64,000 nucleotides of DNA, taken from positions 1 through 64,000 of the forward strand of contig QALA01000051.1 in assembly GCA_003343565.1 (NCBI GenBank), given 5' to 3'. The notes under the pieces were generated by a model, which was not told where the DNA came from, made no database searches, and saw only the letters and a list, made by a program, of their open reading frames with translations. Made by a program: the position numbers and the translations under genes. Shown in pieces: positions 54,367 to 62,796 of this stretch. The number at the start of each line of letters is the position of its first letter. Within the stretch, counting starts at the first letter, position 1. The stretch is from Verrucomicrobiota bacterium (GTDB lineage: Bacteria > Verrucomicrobiota > Verrucomicrobiia > Opitutales > Intestinicryptomonadaceae).

Positions 54367-54606
54367 TGGTGTGCTCCATGTAAAAAAATGTTTTTTTGGA
54401 TAATCGCACATGTCCGCAATTCTTCAAGACAATAAAGACCCTGCCCGGCCGGCCCCGCTTCGCCGCAGTCTCTTTGACGCCGCAATCGGCTCCGTATGCC
54501 GCGGGAAATCGCGCAAAAAGGCGCAAGCACTTCCAAAGCAAACTCAAAAAATCCAAACGTTTTTGCGGAACTTGACATGGGCGCAAATGTCGTAAATAAT
54601 GGAAAT

Positions 54607-55368
54607 ATGAAAACGCGGCGCACATTTCTGAAAACGGCCACACTCGGCGCAACACTGCTTTGCGCGAAAATAGTTTCCGCAGACTCACTGCCGCATAACG
54701 CAAATAAAGTAAAAAATATGAAATTCCCCCTCGTCCCGCTGGACTATCCATACGACGCCCTCGAACCCTATATCGACGCCGAAACCGTCGCCATTCACCA
54801 CGACAAGCACCAGGCGACATACGTCGACAAGCTCAACGCCGCCCTGACGAGCGACCCCGGCTTTTCATACAACGGCTCCCTGACATCTCTGCTGTCCGAC
54901 CTCGACAAAGTTCCCGAACATATGCGCTCCGCAATCCGCAACAACGGAGGGGGCGCGTGGAACCACGAATTCTATTGGAAGGGGCTCGGCCCCGGAAAGA
55001 GCGTGCCGCCGGACAATCTGGCAGAGGCAATCGACAAGTCTTTCGGCAACTTCGACGCGTTTAAAAAACAGCTTTCCGACGCCTGCGTCAACCGCTTCGG
55101 AAGCGGCTGGGGGTGGCTCGGCGTCGGACGCGACGGAAAGCTGAAAATCTGCTCAACCCCGAATCAAGATTCTCCGATTATGGGCGAGAAAATATCGGGG
55201 TGCGACATGATTCCGATTCTGACAATAGACGTCTGGGAACACGCATACTACCTCAAATACCGCAACATGCGCGCAGGCTATGTCGACGCGATATGGAATG
55301 TTATCGACTGGAAAAAAATCGGCGAACGCTACGAATGCGCCTCGAAGGAAAAAAAAGTTCTAATTTAA
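54607..55368 (+). CDS. Tat-exported Fe/Mn superoxide dismutase
   Basis: 253 residues. The first ~25 residues are a twin-arginine signal (KTRRTFLKTATLGATLLCAK), unusual for a Fe/Mn SOD, which is mostly cytosolic. The enzyme then begins MKFPLVPLDYPYDALEP. Metal ligands are in AIHHDKHQATYVDKLN, GGGAWNHEFYWKGLGP and TIDVWEHAYYLKYRN (His, His, Asp, His). GSGWGWLGVG is the usual Trp cluster. It would act in the periplasm on superoxide. The ATG at 54607 was chosen for the Tat motif. First gene of the accessory region. Confidence 0.92.
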   Translation: MKTRRTFLKTATLGATLLCAKIVSADSLPHNANKVKNMKFPLVPLDYPYDALEPYIDAETVAIHHDKHQATYVDKLNAALTSDPGFSYNGSLTSLLSDLDKVPEHMRSAIRNNGGGAWNHEFYWKGLGPGKSVPPDNLAEAIDKSFGNFDAFKKQLSDACVNRFGSGWGWLGVGRDGKLKICSTPNQDSPIMGEKISGCDMIPILTIDVWEHAYYLKYRNMRAGYVDAIWNVIDWKKIGERYECASKEKKVLI

Positions 55369-55765
55369 AAAAAATATTTTGGAACTAAGAAAAAAATGTC
55401 CTTACGAATATGGCACAATCTTTTCCCCATAGTGTTAGTGTGATGTGTTGTGTTATAAGTGGAGTATAAAAGTTAGCCGTCCGATAGCATCGGGCGGCTA
55501 ACCCATTTTTAGGGGGAGGCCGCGCGCGGGCCGGACTTTGCCCCGCAAAAATTGGCGGCCGGAAAAATTCTGCGTCGCAATGCGCGCGTCAACGCGCGGC
55601 AAAAGCAACAAGGCGCGCCTATTACCCGCCGAAAGCGCGCCCATTTTCCCTATTCAATTTCGCGCAGGTTTCGGCAAACATTCCGAAATGCGCCGCAATT
55701 CTCGAAGAAAACAGAAAAAATTTTCTCGCGTTTTCCGTTTTATCTGCCAGGAATTTTCGCAAATC
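55369..55765. other. Non-coding region between SOD and tRNA-Leu
   Basis: About 400 bp. It contains the SOD terminator at 55472-55509. The rest has no gene; the tRNA promoter must lie near 55700-55760 but no strong box is seen. Confidence 0.5.
55472..55509 (+). terminator. Strong hairpin terminator downstream of SOD
   Basis: GTTAGCCGTCCGAT (55472-55485) pairs with ATCGGGCGGCTAAC (55489-55502), one G-U pair, loop of 3, followed by CCATTTTTA. It is 104 bp past the SOD stop, so it may end a separate small transcript as well. Confidence 0.8.
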
Positions 55766-55850
55766 GCTCAGGTGGTGAAATTGGTAGACACATCGGTTTT
55801 AGGAGCCGGTGCCGCAAGGCGTATGGGTTCGAGTCCCTTCCTGAGCACCA
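55766..55850 (+). tRNA. tRNA-Leu (anticodon TAG)
   Basis: 85 nt. Acceptor GCTCAGG pairs with CCTGAGC, followed by A and an encoded CCA. The D-loop has GGTGAAATTGGTAGACA, the anticodon loop reads TTTTAGG giving TAG (reads CUA and other CUN), the long variable arm GTGCCGCAAGGCGTAT is typical of Leu, and the T-arm has GGGTTCGAGTCCC. Confidence 0.96.
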
Positions 55851-55902
55851 AATTAACTCAGATATAATCCATGTTGGGTTTTATCTGTTGGGAAATTTGG
55901 TG

Positions 55903-56781
55903 TCAGAAAATGCTTTGCCTGATGTGCTCGAGGAAAACCTTTGCGGCCTTGGAAAACATCTGGCGTTTTTTCCAGACGAGGTATAGGGCAGTTTCAACTT
56001 TGGGTTCCAGGGGGCGGAAGCACAGGTTGCTGTCTCCGGAAGTGTTTACAAGTTTGTCAAACGTGAAAACGTAGCCCATGCCTTCTTCCACAAACATTGC
56101 GGGCGTGGTTATCAGGTTGAATGTCGCAACGCTTTTTAAGGTCGCGGCGTATTCCCCGAGCCAGCCGGTCAGCACTCCGCCGTCCAGCATTTGGCGTGAA
56201 CTTAGGATTGTTTTCCCTTTTATATCTTTTGCTCGGACGCGTTTGAGTTTGGCAAGCGGGCTGTCACGCCTCATCAGAATCCCCCATCTGTCGTTTACGG
56301 GAAACTTCAGGTAGTCGTATTTTTTCATGTCAATCGGCTCTACAAGGATGCCGAAATCCAAAAGCCCTTTGTCCAGCTGTTCCGTGACTTCAATGGTGCT
56401 GCCGCTGAAAAAGTTATAGTGTATTTGCGGATGCGTTTCACTTAGCGACAATATGGCGTTTCCGACAAGCCTCATTGTATTGGTTTCCGCCGCGCCTATA
56501 TGCACCTCTCCTCCGGTTATTTCATTGAAAAGCCCGAGGTCGGCCTCTGTGCGTTCGGCGAGGCTTACGATTTCCTCCGCGCGCTTGTATAAAAACATCC
56601 CCTCTTCGGTAAGCCTGATTTTGCGGCTTCCCCTCTCAAAGAGCCTGACTCCAACCTCATCCTCAAGCGCCGCAAGCTGCCGCGAAAGGTTTGGCTGCGA
56701 AGTATGCAACACCTCCGACGCCCTTGTGACGTTTTCTTCGCGCGCAACCGCCAGAAAATACTTTAGTATGCGAATATCCAT
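55903..56781 (-). CDS. LysR-family transcriptional regulator
   Basis: 292 residues. The N-terminal HTH is FLAVAREENVTRASEVLHTSQPNLSRQLAALE (in pieces), VGVRLFERGSRKIRLTEEG, a typical LysR start. The effector domain begins near residue 90 (GGEVHIGAAETNTMRLVG) with GLLDFGILVEPID. It lies divergent from the dehydrogenase operon; a perfect palindrome with the T-N11-A form lies between. It probably activates that operon in response to an unknown ligand and represses itself. Confidence 0.94.
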   Translation of the reverse strand: MDIRILKYFLAVAREENVTRASEVLHTSQPNLSRQLAALEDEVGVRLFERGSRKIRLTEEGMFLYKRAEEIVSLAERTEADLGLFNEITGGEVHIGAAETNTMRLVGNAILSLSETHPQIHYNFFSGSTIEVTEQLDKGLLDFGILVEPIDMKKYDYLKFPVNDRWGILMRRDSPLAKLKRVRAKDIKGKTILSSRQMLDGGVLTGWLGEYAATLKSVATFNLITTPAMFVEEGMGYVFTFDKLVNTSGDSNLCFRPLEPKVETALYLVWKKRQMFSKAAKVFLEHIRQSIF

Positions 56782-56818
56782 GGCGGCATATTTGGCCGCT
56801 TTTCATGCCGGGTCAATT

Positions 56819-56835
56819 CATAACTTAAAGTTATG
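56819..56835. promoter_or_regulatory. Palindromic LysR operator
   Basis: CATAACTTAAAGTTATG is a perfect palindrome around a central A, containing T-N11-A (T56821 to A56833), the consensus LysR site. It is 38 bp upstream of the lysR start and 23 bp upstream of the -35 box of the adh promoter. Confidence 0.85.
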
Positions 56836-56857
56836 ATAAGCCATAAAAACAAAGTAT

Positions 56858-56886
56858 TTGTTATTTATAAAGTTTATGCCTATAAT
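56858..56886 (+). promoter_or_regulatory. Sigma-70 promoter of the adh-akr-sumF operon
   Basis: TTGTTA (56858-56863), 17-bp spacer, TATAAT (56881-56886), 43 bp upstream of the adh ATG. The -10 is perfect. The LysR site sits just upstream of the -35, which fits activation. Confidence 0.85.
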
Positions 56887-56928
56887 ATATGCAGACTAAA
56901 ACGAAAAACCGAGAGGAAAGGAAAAATT

Positions 56929-58083
56929 ATGAAATACAACAGCTATGACAGAAGAAAATTTTTAAAATGCGGGGCGCTTGCAATGGCCGGTGCGGCATTT
57001 GCGGGACCTTTAAGGGTATTCGCGGAAAATATAAAATCAATAGGATATGCCGGCAAAAGCGCACAGGGCGATTTGGAGCCGTGGAAGTTTGAGCGCAAGC
57101 CCCTGGGCGATGACGATATTCTGGTCGATATAAAATACTCAAGCATCTGCCATTCCGACATCCACACAATTCAGGGGCATTGGGGCGGACAGCCGTACCC
57201 CCTTGTGCCGGGGCACGAGATGGCCGGCATTGTGACCGCCGTCGGAAAAAACGTAAAAAGGTTCAAAGTCGGCGACAAGGCCGGCGTCGGCGTGGTTGTG
57301 GACAGCTGCATGAAATGCGACAGCTGCAAAAGCGCCGAGGAGCAGCACTGCGAAGCCGGGATGGTCGGCACCTACGGCTCTCCTGATTCCTCCGCCCCGT
57401 CCGGATTTACCCAGGGCGGATATTCGAACAATATGGTAGTCAAAGAGCATTTCGCCTTCACGATCCCGGACAACATAAAACTGGAGCACGCCGCCCCCCT
57501 CCTTTGCGCGGGAGTAACCGTCTATTCGCCGTTGATACGGTTTAAAGTTAAGAAAGGCGACAAGGTCGGCGTTGCTGGAATCGGCGGATTGGGGCATCTG
57601 GCAATAAAGCTTGCCGTTGCAAAAGGGGCGGATGTCTACGCTTTCACGACAACCCCTTCAAAGGCGGATGACATCAGGCGTTTCGGGGCGAAAGAAACCG
57701 TCGTTGTGACCGGTTCGGAAAGTCTGAAGCCATGGTTTGGCAAAATGGACTTCATGATATCGACCATTCCTTATGCTTACGATTTGTCCTCATATGTGTC
57801 CTGCGTGAAGCCCTACGGACACTTCTCCCAGGTTGGCGTACCCGTCAACGGTGAGCTTTCAATAAACAACTTCAGCATGATTTCAAACCGCGTGCATTTC
57901 AGCGGCTCGCTTGTTGGCGGCACGGCGGAAACCCAGGAACTTGTCGATTATTGCGCTGCAAATTCGATTTATCCCGAAGTGCAGCTAATCAGGCCGGAGC
58001 AAGTGAACGAGGCCTGGAAAAAAGTAATAAACAAGGAAGTTCGCTACAGGTATGTTATGGATACTTCCGTTTTGAAAGCGTGA
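56929..58083 (+). CDS. Tat-exported zinc-dependent alcohol dehydrogenase (YahK/CAD type)
   Basis: 384 residues. A twin-arginine signal (YDRRKFLKCGALAMAGAAFAG) is joined to a full medium-chain dehydrogenase. Catalytic zinc region: YSSICHSDIHTIQGHWGG and VPGHEMAG. Structural zinc: CMKCDSCKSAEEQHCEAG. NADP site: GVAGIGGLGHLAIKLA (GxGGxG). This is the group of broad NADPH aldehyde reductases. Export by Tat would carry it out folded with Zn. AGGAAAGGA precedes the ATG. First gene of a three-gene operon. Confidence 0.93.
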   Translation: MKYNSYDRRKFLKCGALAMAGAAFAGPLRVFAENIKSIGYAGKSAQGDLEPWKFERKPLGDDDILVDIKYSSICHSDIHTIQGHWGGQPYPLVPGHEMAGIVTAVGKNVKRFKVGDKAGVGVVVDSCMKCDSCKSAEEQHCEAGMVGTYGSPDSSAPSGFTQGGYSNNMVVKEHFAFTIPDNIKLEHAAPLLCAGVTVYSPLIRFKVKKGDKVGVAGIGGLGHLAIKLAVAKGADVYAFTTTPSKADDIRRFGAKETVVVTGSESLKPWFGKMDFMISTIPYAYDLSSYVSCVKPYGHFSQVGVPVNGELSINNFSMISNRVHFSGSLVGGTAETQELVDYCAANSIYPEVQLIRPEQVNEAWKKVINKEVRYRYVMDTSVLKA

Positions 58084-58120
58084 ATTTTAACAATAAACGA
58101 AATATAAAAGGATACAGACA

Positions 58121-59023
58121 ATGATTTTAGAAGAAGATTTTACCCTCTCAAACGGCATAAACATCCCCAAAATCGGCCTTGGGACATGGATGATAGATGA
58201 CGACAAGGCCGCCGCCGCAGTGTGCAATGCCGTACCGCTCGGATACCGCCATATTGATACGGCGCAAGGATACGGCAATGAACGAGGCGTAGGGGCCGGA
58301 ATACGAGCCTGCGGGCTGCCGCGCGACAGGATTTTTGTAACCACCAAGCTTGAGGCTGCCATTAAGAATTATGACGATGCCGTGGCCGCCATTAACGGTT
58401 CCCTGCAAAAGCTCGGTCTGAATTATATAGACATGATGATAATACACAGCCCGCAACCGTGGACGGATTTCCGCGAAGCCGACCGCTTTTTAGAGGGGAA
58501 CCGGGAGGCATGGCGCGCGCTGGAAGACTTCTACAAATCAGGGAAGCTAAGGGCAATCGGCGTTTCCAATTTTGAAGAGGCCGACCTTGATAACATTCTG
58601 GAGCATTGCTCGATAAGGCCAATGGTTAACCAGATTTTGGCCCATATCGGCAACACGCCTTTCGGATTAATCGACTATTGCCGGGGAAACGGCATTTTGG
58701 TCGAGGCCTATTCCCCGGTGGCGCATGGCGAAATCTTAAACAATTCCGAGATTGCCGGGATGGCCCAGAAATACGGGGTAAGCGTGCCACGCCTTTGCAT
58801 ACGCTACTGTCTGCAATTGGGAACGCTTCCACTTCCCAAAACGGCAAATCCCGAACACATGCGCGAAAATGTATCTGTGGATTTTGAAATCTCTGAAGGC
58901 GATATGGAAATTCTGAAAAACGCGGATCCCATAAGGAACTACGGAGATTCAAGCATATTCCCTGTATACGGCGGCAAAATGAACCGCGACGGTTCGCTAA
59001 CTCCAAGAAACTTTAAACGCTGA
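58121..59023 (+). CDS. Aldo/keto reductase
   Basis: 300 residues, cytosolic by sequence (no signal). IPKIGLGTWMIDD, YRHIDTAQGYGNERGVG (Asp and Tyr of the tetrad), VTTKLEAAIKNYDD (Lys), YIDMMIIHSPQPW (His), GVSNFEEADL and LPLPKTANPEHMREN (NADPH binding) give the DkgA-type family. Its neighbours act outside the cytoplasm, so it may handle the imported or permeating form of the same carbonyl compound. Substrate unknown. Confidence 0.93.
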   Translation: MILEEDFTLSNGINIPKIGLGTWMIDDDKAAAAVCNAVPLGYRHIDTAQGYGNERGVGAGIRACGLPRDRIFVTTKLEAAIKNYDDAVAAINGSLQKLGLNYIDMMIIHSPQPWTDFREADRFLEGNREAWRALEDFYKSGKLRAIGVSNFEEADLDNILEHCSIRPMVNQILAHIGNTPFGLIDYCRGNGILVEAYSPVAHGEILNNSEIAGMAQKYGVSVPRLCIRYCLQLGTLPLPKTANPEHMRENVSVDFEISEGDMEILKNADPIRNYGDSSIFPVYGGKMNRDGSLTPRNFKR

Positions 59024-59028
59024 TTAAT

Positions 59029-59853
59029 ATGAAAAAACTTTTAGCAAAACAATTTCTTTGCATTGCAATGATACTTTCCTCAACAGTTTTGGGCCGTGGA
59101 GAAACTTCCAATGTTTCCCCGGAGAAAACACTCTCTTTTGAATTAAAAGGGGTTGAATTTAAGATGATTCCCATCGAAGGCGGGTCGTTTGTTATGGGGG
59201 CGGATTCGCCTGACGCTCCAAACGACCAAAAGCCGGCCCACAAGGTGACGCTTTCCGATTACTATATGGGGCAAACCGAAGTTACCCAAGAACTTTGGAC
59301 GGCCGTTATGGGAAACAACCCCGCCAGCTTCAGAGGCAAAAACCTCCCTGTGGAGGATGTCTCCTGGGAAGACTGCCAGAAGTTTATCACCAGTCTTAAT
59401 CATATGCTGCAAAAGGAGGGTAAACTTCCGGACGGCATGAGATTCCATCTCCCAAGCGAGGCCCAGTGGGAATATGCGGCGCGCGGCGGAAACAAGAGCA
59501 AAGGATACAAATACGCCGGTTCAGACGATATTAACGCCGTCGCATGGACAAGGAGCAATGCCGGAGGCAGAACGCACCCGGTTGCAGGCAAACTTCCAAA
59601 CGAACTCGGACTATACGACATGTCCGGCAACGTATGGGAGTGGGTGCAGGACTACGCCGCACCTTATTCGGAAGCCGAACAGACAAATCCGGTTGGGCCT
59701 GCCAAAAATACCGGGCGTGTTATAAAACGCGGCGGCAGCTGGTACTATTCGGCAGAAGAAAGGTTCACGCCCGCGTTTCGCTACGCTTATGGTGCATCGC
59801 TGCACGATTACAGCATCGGAATGCGACTCTGCCTGTCATTCTGCAAAAAATAA
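59029..59853 (+). CDS. Secreted SUMF1/formylglycine-generating-enzyme family protein
   Basis: 274 residues. A Sec signal (KKLLAKQFLCIAMILSSTVLG) is followed by the full FGE-sulfatase fold: MIPIEGGSFVMGADSPD, YYMGQTEVTQELWTAVMG, PVEDVSWEDCQKFI, HLPSEAQWEYAARGG, LGLYDMSGNVWEWVQD and KRGGSWYYSAEERFTPAFRY. The cysteine pair used by true FGE for copper is not at the usual place, so it is more likely a binding or scaffold member than a sulfatase activator. It starts 5 bp after the aldo/keto reductase. Confidence 0.88.
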   Translation: MKKLLAKQFLCIAMILSSTVLGRGETSNVSPEKTLSFELKGVEFKMIPIEGGSFVMGADSPDAPNDQKPAHKVTLSDYYMGQTEVTQELWTAVMGNNPASFRGKNLPVEDVSWEDCQKFITSLNHMLQKEGKLPDGMRFHLPSEAQWEYAARGGNKSKGYKYAGSDDINAVAWTRSNAGGRTHPVAGKLPNELGLYDMSGNVWEWVQDYAAPYSEAEQTNPVGPAKNTGRVIKRGGSWYYSAEERFTPAFRYAYGASLHDYSIGMRLCLSFCKK

Positions 59854-60206
59854 GACAGCGTTGAATGCTGTGGCTTGGCAAAATTTTTCAATGGTGACAC
59901 AAGTGCGTTAACAATCTTTTGATTCAAAAATCGACAAAATATTAAAGTGTCTATCTTGATGAAATTTTGCGTATAAATATGCAGCCTACAGTAAAATCTC
60001 TTGCAAAGAGCGTTAATCAGAACGTTTAGAGCACCAGCGTTGCGTCGGATCTAGGACGCCTGCGCGTCTTCCGGCAAAAATCGCCGCCCGGACTTGGGCG
60101 GCTTTTTTGTTTTTCGGCCGGAATGCCTGAAAAATAACGCTCCCCAAACCGGACGCTTTATTCGGGCAATATTTAACGCCATTACAATGCTAAAAAGGCG
60201 GATTTC
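59854..60206. other. Intergenic region with a possible small RNA
   Basis: About 350 bp. A TATAAA at 59972-59977 stands ~110 bp before a strong terminator (60083-60108). The stretch between has short stems (CTCTTGCAAAGAG, GCGTCGGATCTAGGACGC). It may be a ~125-nt RNA or just the long 3' end of the SUMF mRNA. Confidence 0.35.
60083..60108 (+). terminator. Rho-independent terminator
   Basis: GCCGCCC (60083-60089) pairs with GGGCGGC (60096-60102), loop of 6, then TTTTTT. It ends transcription from the left. Confidence 0.9.
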
Positions 60207-60875
60207 CTATCGGCTTTCGCCTCCCGCCAACCGTCTACTACGCTTGCGGCAAATATTCTTTGGAATAATGAAGCCGTAAACAGACGCCAAAAAAATCGCA
60301 AACGCCGCAAGAAGGGCTATTGCGCTGGAAACTCCTCCGAGATTGAAAATGTTGCCGAATATCGCCCATGAAATGCAAAATGCGCCCGACATGAGAGCGA
60401 TTCTTGCCGCGTAATGCTTGTTCCCATCGCGGGGGCGAGTTTCCTTGCAACTTCCAAAAATCAGGTTGTCCAATGAGAACCTTCCGCCGCCGGATATTAT
60501 AAGAAAGGCGTACATTCCAAGAAAAAGCATCGGCAGGGCTTTGACCGCGCAAAACGGATCGAAAAAATGGAACTTCACCGCTACTGCCATGTTTGCAAAC
60601 AGCATCAACGCCGCAAATCTCGACTGCACTCCCAATACCAGCATTATCGAGCAGAATATCTGTTGGAATATGCAAATAATAAGGCTCGTCTCGTCGCCTA
60701 TTCCTATCGGGTCTCCGAAGAAGTTTTCTTTCAGCGTTTCGTAGCGCTCGACTTTCCCCCATCCGTAAGGAATCATCATAACCCCTGAAAATATCCGCAA
60801 AAAGGCGACGGCTAAATTCATGTTGTCGCTGCTCGCTGCGGGATTCTTAAAAAACCAATATGATATCTTTTTCAT
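60207..60875 (-). CDS. DoxX-family membrane protein
   Basis: 222 residues. Four or more membrane helices; VAFLRIFSGVMMIPYGWGKV near the start, FCSIMLVLGVQSRFAALML and LISGGGRFSLDNLIFG are DoxX features. An extra pair of helices (YAARIALMSGAFCISWAIF and SAIALLAAFAIFLASVYGFI) makes it longer than the plain domain. DoxX proteins are linked to quinone or thiol redox at the membrane, and some pair with SOD. I start at ATG 60875, with GGAAAG 10 nt upstream; ATG 60893 is possible. Divergent from araC. Confidence 0.88.
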   Translation of the reverse strand: MKKISYWFFKNPAASSDNMNLAVAFLRIFSGVMMIPYGWGKVERYETLKENFFGDPIGIGDETSLIICIFQQIFCSIMLVLGVQSRFAALMLFANMAVAVKFHFFDPFCAVKALPMLFLGMYAFLIISGGGRFSLDNLIFGSCKETRPRDGNKHYAARIALMSGAFCISWAIFGNIFNLGGVSSAIALLAAFAIFLASVYGFIIPKNICRKRSRRLAGGESR

Positions 60876-60897
60876 GCTTGGCAAACTTTCCATATTT

Positions 60898-60947
60898 ATA
60901 CAATACATCAAAGCAATTTTATTGTATTTTGTTTAAAACGATTGTAT
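60898..60947. promoter_or_regulatory. Three-heptamer operator between doxX and araC
   Basis: ATACAAT at 60898-60904 and its complement ATTGTAT at 60921-60927 and 60941-60947. Heptamer starts are 23 and 20 bp apart. The inner edge is 22 bp from the doxX ATG. An exact mirror copy stands before the SDR gene. Confidence 0.8.
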
Positions 60948-60958
60948 TGTTATAAACA

Positions 60959-61828
60959 ATGTTTAAGGAAAATCTTTACCAACCCTTTGAAGTCCTGCTC
61001 CGCGAGCATGACAGGTTTCCCCTGAAGGACCACCAGCATTCTTTTTTCGAGGCCGTACATATCGCCGACGGAAACGGCGTCTTTCAGATATGTCGCCCCA
61101 TGTCGGATATCTGCGAATTTAAATATTCGGCAGGCAGCCTCTTTTTGATTCCCCCAAACACAACCCATTGTTTTAAGGTGTCGAAACGGAGCAAATTTTT
61201 ATTTGTGCGCTTTACGGACCGCTACATTGACGAACATCTGGGAGGAGGGGCAAAGCATGCCCTCTATCTCTCGTATGCCACACCCATGATAACCCTGAAA
61301 AGCGCGGAATTGAAAGTTGCGGACGCTCTTTTTGGACTCATGGAATCGGAGCTTTCCGGCGGGCGGGATTTCTCGGAAGCCATGCTTCAAAACTCGGCGG
61401 ACATTGTGCTTGCTTCAATTGCGCGCATTCTGGGGCGTTCTCCGGATATTCATATACATATCCAAAATGCGGACGAAACCGCGAGAGAAATGCACATGCT
61501 TCAATATATTCAGACGCACATTCACCAGCCCGACAATCTGAAGGTGGAGGTACTCGTAAAACGTTTCGGCTTGTCAAAAAGTTATATTGGCCGCTATTTC
61601 AAGCGCCGGTTTCAAGAGAGCCTGCGGCAATATATAACCCGAAACCGCATGAGAAGGGTTGAATATCTGGTGGTAAACAGCCTCATGTCCGTTAAGGAAA
61701 TTGCGTACGATATGGGGTTTGCGGACTCCTGCCATCTCGTAAAAAATTTCAAAAAATATAGCGGAATGTCCCCATTGCAATATCGTAGCAAGTTTAACTT
61801 GCATAAAAAACAGCGATTATCGCCTTAA
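60959..61828 (+). CDS. AraC-family transcriptional regulator
   Basis: 289 residues. A cupin-type sensor comes first (PLKDHQHSFFEAVHIADGNG, SAGSLFLIPPNTTHCFKV). The C-terminal double HTH spans ~185-285: VEVLVKRFGLSKSYIGRYFKRRF, then YLVVNSLMSVKEIAYDMGF and DSCHLVKNFKKYSGMSPLQYR. The gene sits between two copies of the ATACAAT operator, in front of doxX and the SDR gene, so it most likely controls both and itself. The ligand is unknown. Confidence 0.94.
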   Translation: MFKENLYQPFEVLLREHDRFPLKDHQHSFFEAVHIADGNGVFQICRPMSDICEFKYSAGSLFLIPPNTTHCFKVSKRSKFLFVRFTDRYIDEHLGGGAKHALYLSYATPMITLKSAELKVADALFGLMESELSGGRDFSEAMLQNSADIVLASIARILGRSPDIHIHIQNADETAREMHMLQYIQTHIHQPDNLKVEVLVKRFGLSKSYIGRYFKRRFQESLRQYITRNRMRRVEYLVVNSLMSVKEIAYDMGFADSCHLVKNFKKYSGMSPLQYRSKFNLHKKQRLSP

Positions 61829-61830
61829 AC

Positions 61831-61880
61831 ATACAATATATCAGCTAAAAATACAATGATTTCCCATTGATATATTGTAT
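61831..61880. promoter_or_regulatory. Three-heptamer operator in front of the SDR gene
   Basis: ATACAAT at 61831-61837 and 61851-61857, ATTGTAT at 61874-61880. Spacings 20 and 23, the mirror image of the copy at 60898-60947. The last heptamer ends 22 bp before the ATG at 61903, as in front of doxX. Confidence 0.8.
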
Positions 61881-61902
61881 TTATTTTGTTTTTAGGAAAT
61901 AC

Positions 61903-62796
61903 ATGAAAAATCCTAAAAACATATTTGTCCTTGTTTTTCTGCTCATATGCTCGCTTTTGCAGGCAGATGCCAATCCTGCGGAAAAGGAATTCAACATGAG
62001 ATTGAAAGGCAAGGTTGCGCTCGTCACGGGCGCCGCCTCCGGAAATGGGAAGGCGATTGCGAGCCTCTTCGCAAAGGAAGGGGCAAAGGTCGTCATCGCG
62101 GACATAAACGCGGAAGGCGTAGACGTTCTTGCAAAAGAGTTTTCCGGGCGCGGGCTTGAAGCCGTCGCCGTACATGCTGATGTGACAAAAGAGGAAGATG
62201 TGCGAAAAATGTTTGACGCCGCCTTGTCGAAATACGGGCGCATAGATATTCTGGTCAATAATGCGGGCGTATTCGACGAGCTGATTCCCGTTGGGAATGT
62301 CAGCGACGAATTGTGGGACAAAATCATTGCTACGAATCTGACGGCCCCCATGCGCGCAATCCGAACGGCCATTCCGATTTTTGAGCGCCAGGGCGGCGGC
62401 GTTATAGTCAATACCGCCTCAATCGCGGGCTTTACCGGCGCGCGCGGCGGCGGCGCGGCCTATGTCGCCTCAAAGCACGGCCTTGTCGGCCTCACAAAAA
62501 ATGTTGCGTACAATTACAAGGAAAAGAACATACGCTGCAACGCGGTCGCCCCCGGCCGGGTTGAAACAAACCTGAGGGCAAACAGCGAAAAGCTTGTCGG
62601 ATCGAAAACGGCGCACGATGCCACCATAGGCAAATGGAAGAACATCGAGGATAAAATCATCGCCGGCCACGATACGAATCTGCGCAAATGCGTTCCGGAC
62701 GAAATTGCGGCGGCCGTTTTGTTCTTGGCCTCCGACGAAGCTTCCTTTGTAAACGGTTCGATATTTACAGTCGACGGCGCATGGACCTGCTATTGA
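61903..62796 (+). CDS. Short-chain dehydrogenase/reductase with N-terminal signal peptide
   Basis: 297 residues. Residues 1-24 are a Sec-type signal (IFVLVFLLICSLLQADA). The SDR core begins at Met32: KVALVTGAASGNGKAIASLF (NAD(P) loop TGxxxGxG), VNNAGVF, IVNTASIAGF (Ser), and YVASKHGLVGLTKN (Tyr-x-x-x-Lys). Both ATG 61903 (AGGA upstream) and ATG 61996 (AAGGA upstream) have ribosome sites, so exported and cytosolic forms may both be made. SDRs are normally cytosolic; an NAD(P)-dependent enzyme outside the cytoplasm would be odd. Own operator upstream. Confidence 0.9.
   Translation: MKNPKNIFVLVFLLICSLLQADANPAEKEFNMRLKGKVALVTGAASGNGKAIASLFAKEGAKVVIADINAEGVDVLAKEFSGRGLEAVAVHADVTKEEDVRKMFDAALSKYGRIDILVNNAGVFDELIPVGNVSDELWDKIIATNLTAPMRAIRTAIPIFERQGGGVIVNTASIAGFTGARGGGAAYVASKHGLVGLTKNVAYNYKEKNIRCNAVAPGRVETNLRANSEKLVGSKTAHDATIGKWKNIEDKIIAGHDTNLRKCVPDEIAAAVLFLASDEASFVNGSIFTVDGAWTCY

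Noticed and set aside
60029..60036. GAGCACCA match to the tRNA-Leu 3' end as an attachment site
   Set aside because: Only 8 bp match, no integrase nearby; likely chance.
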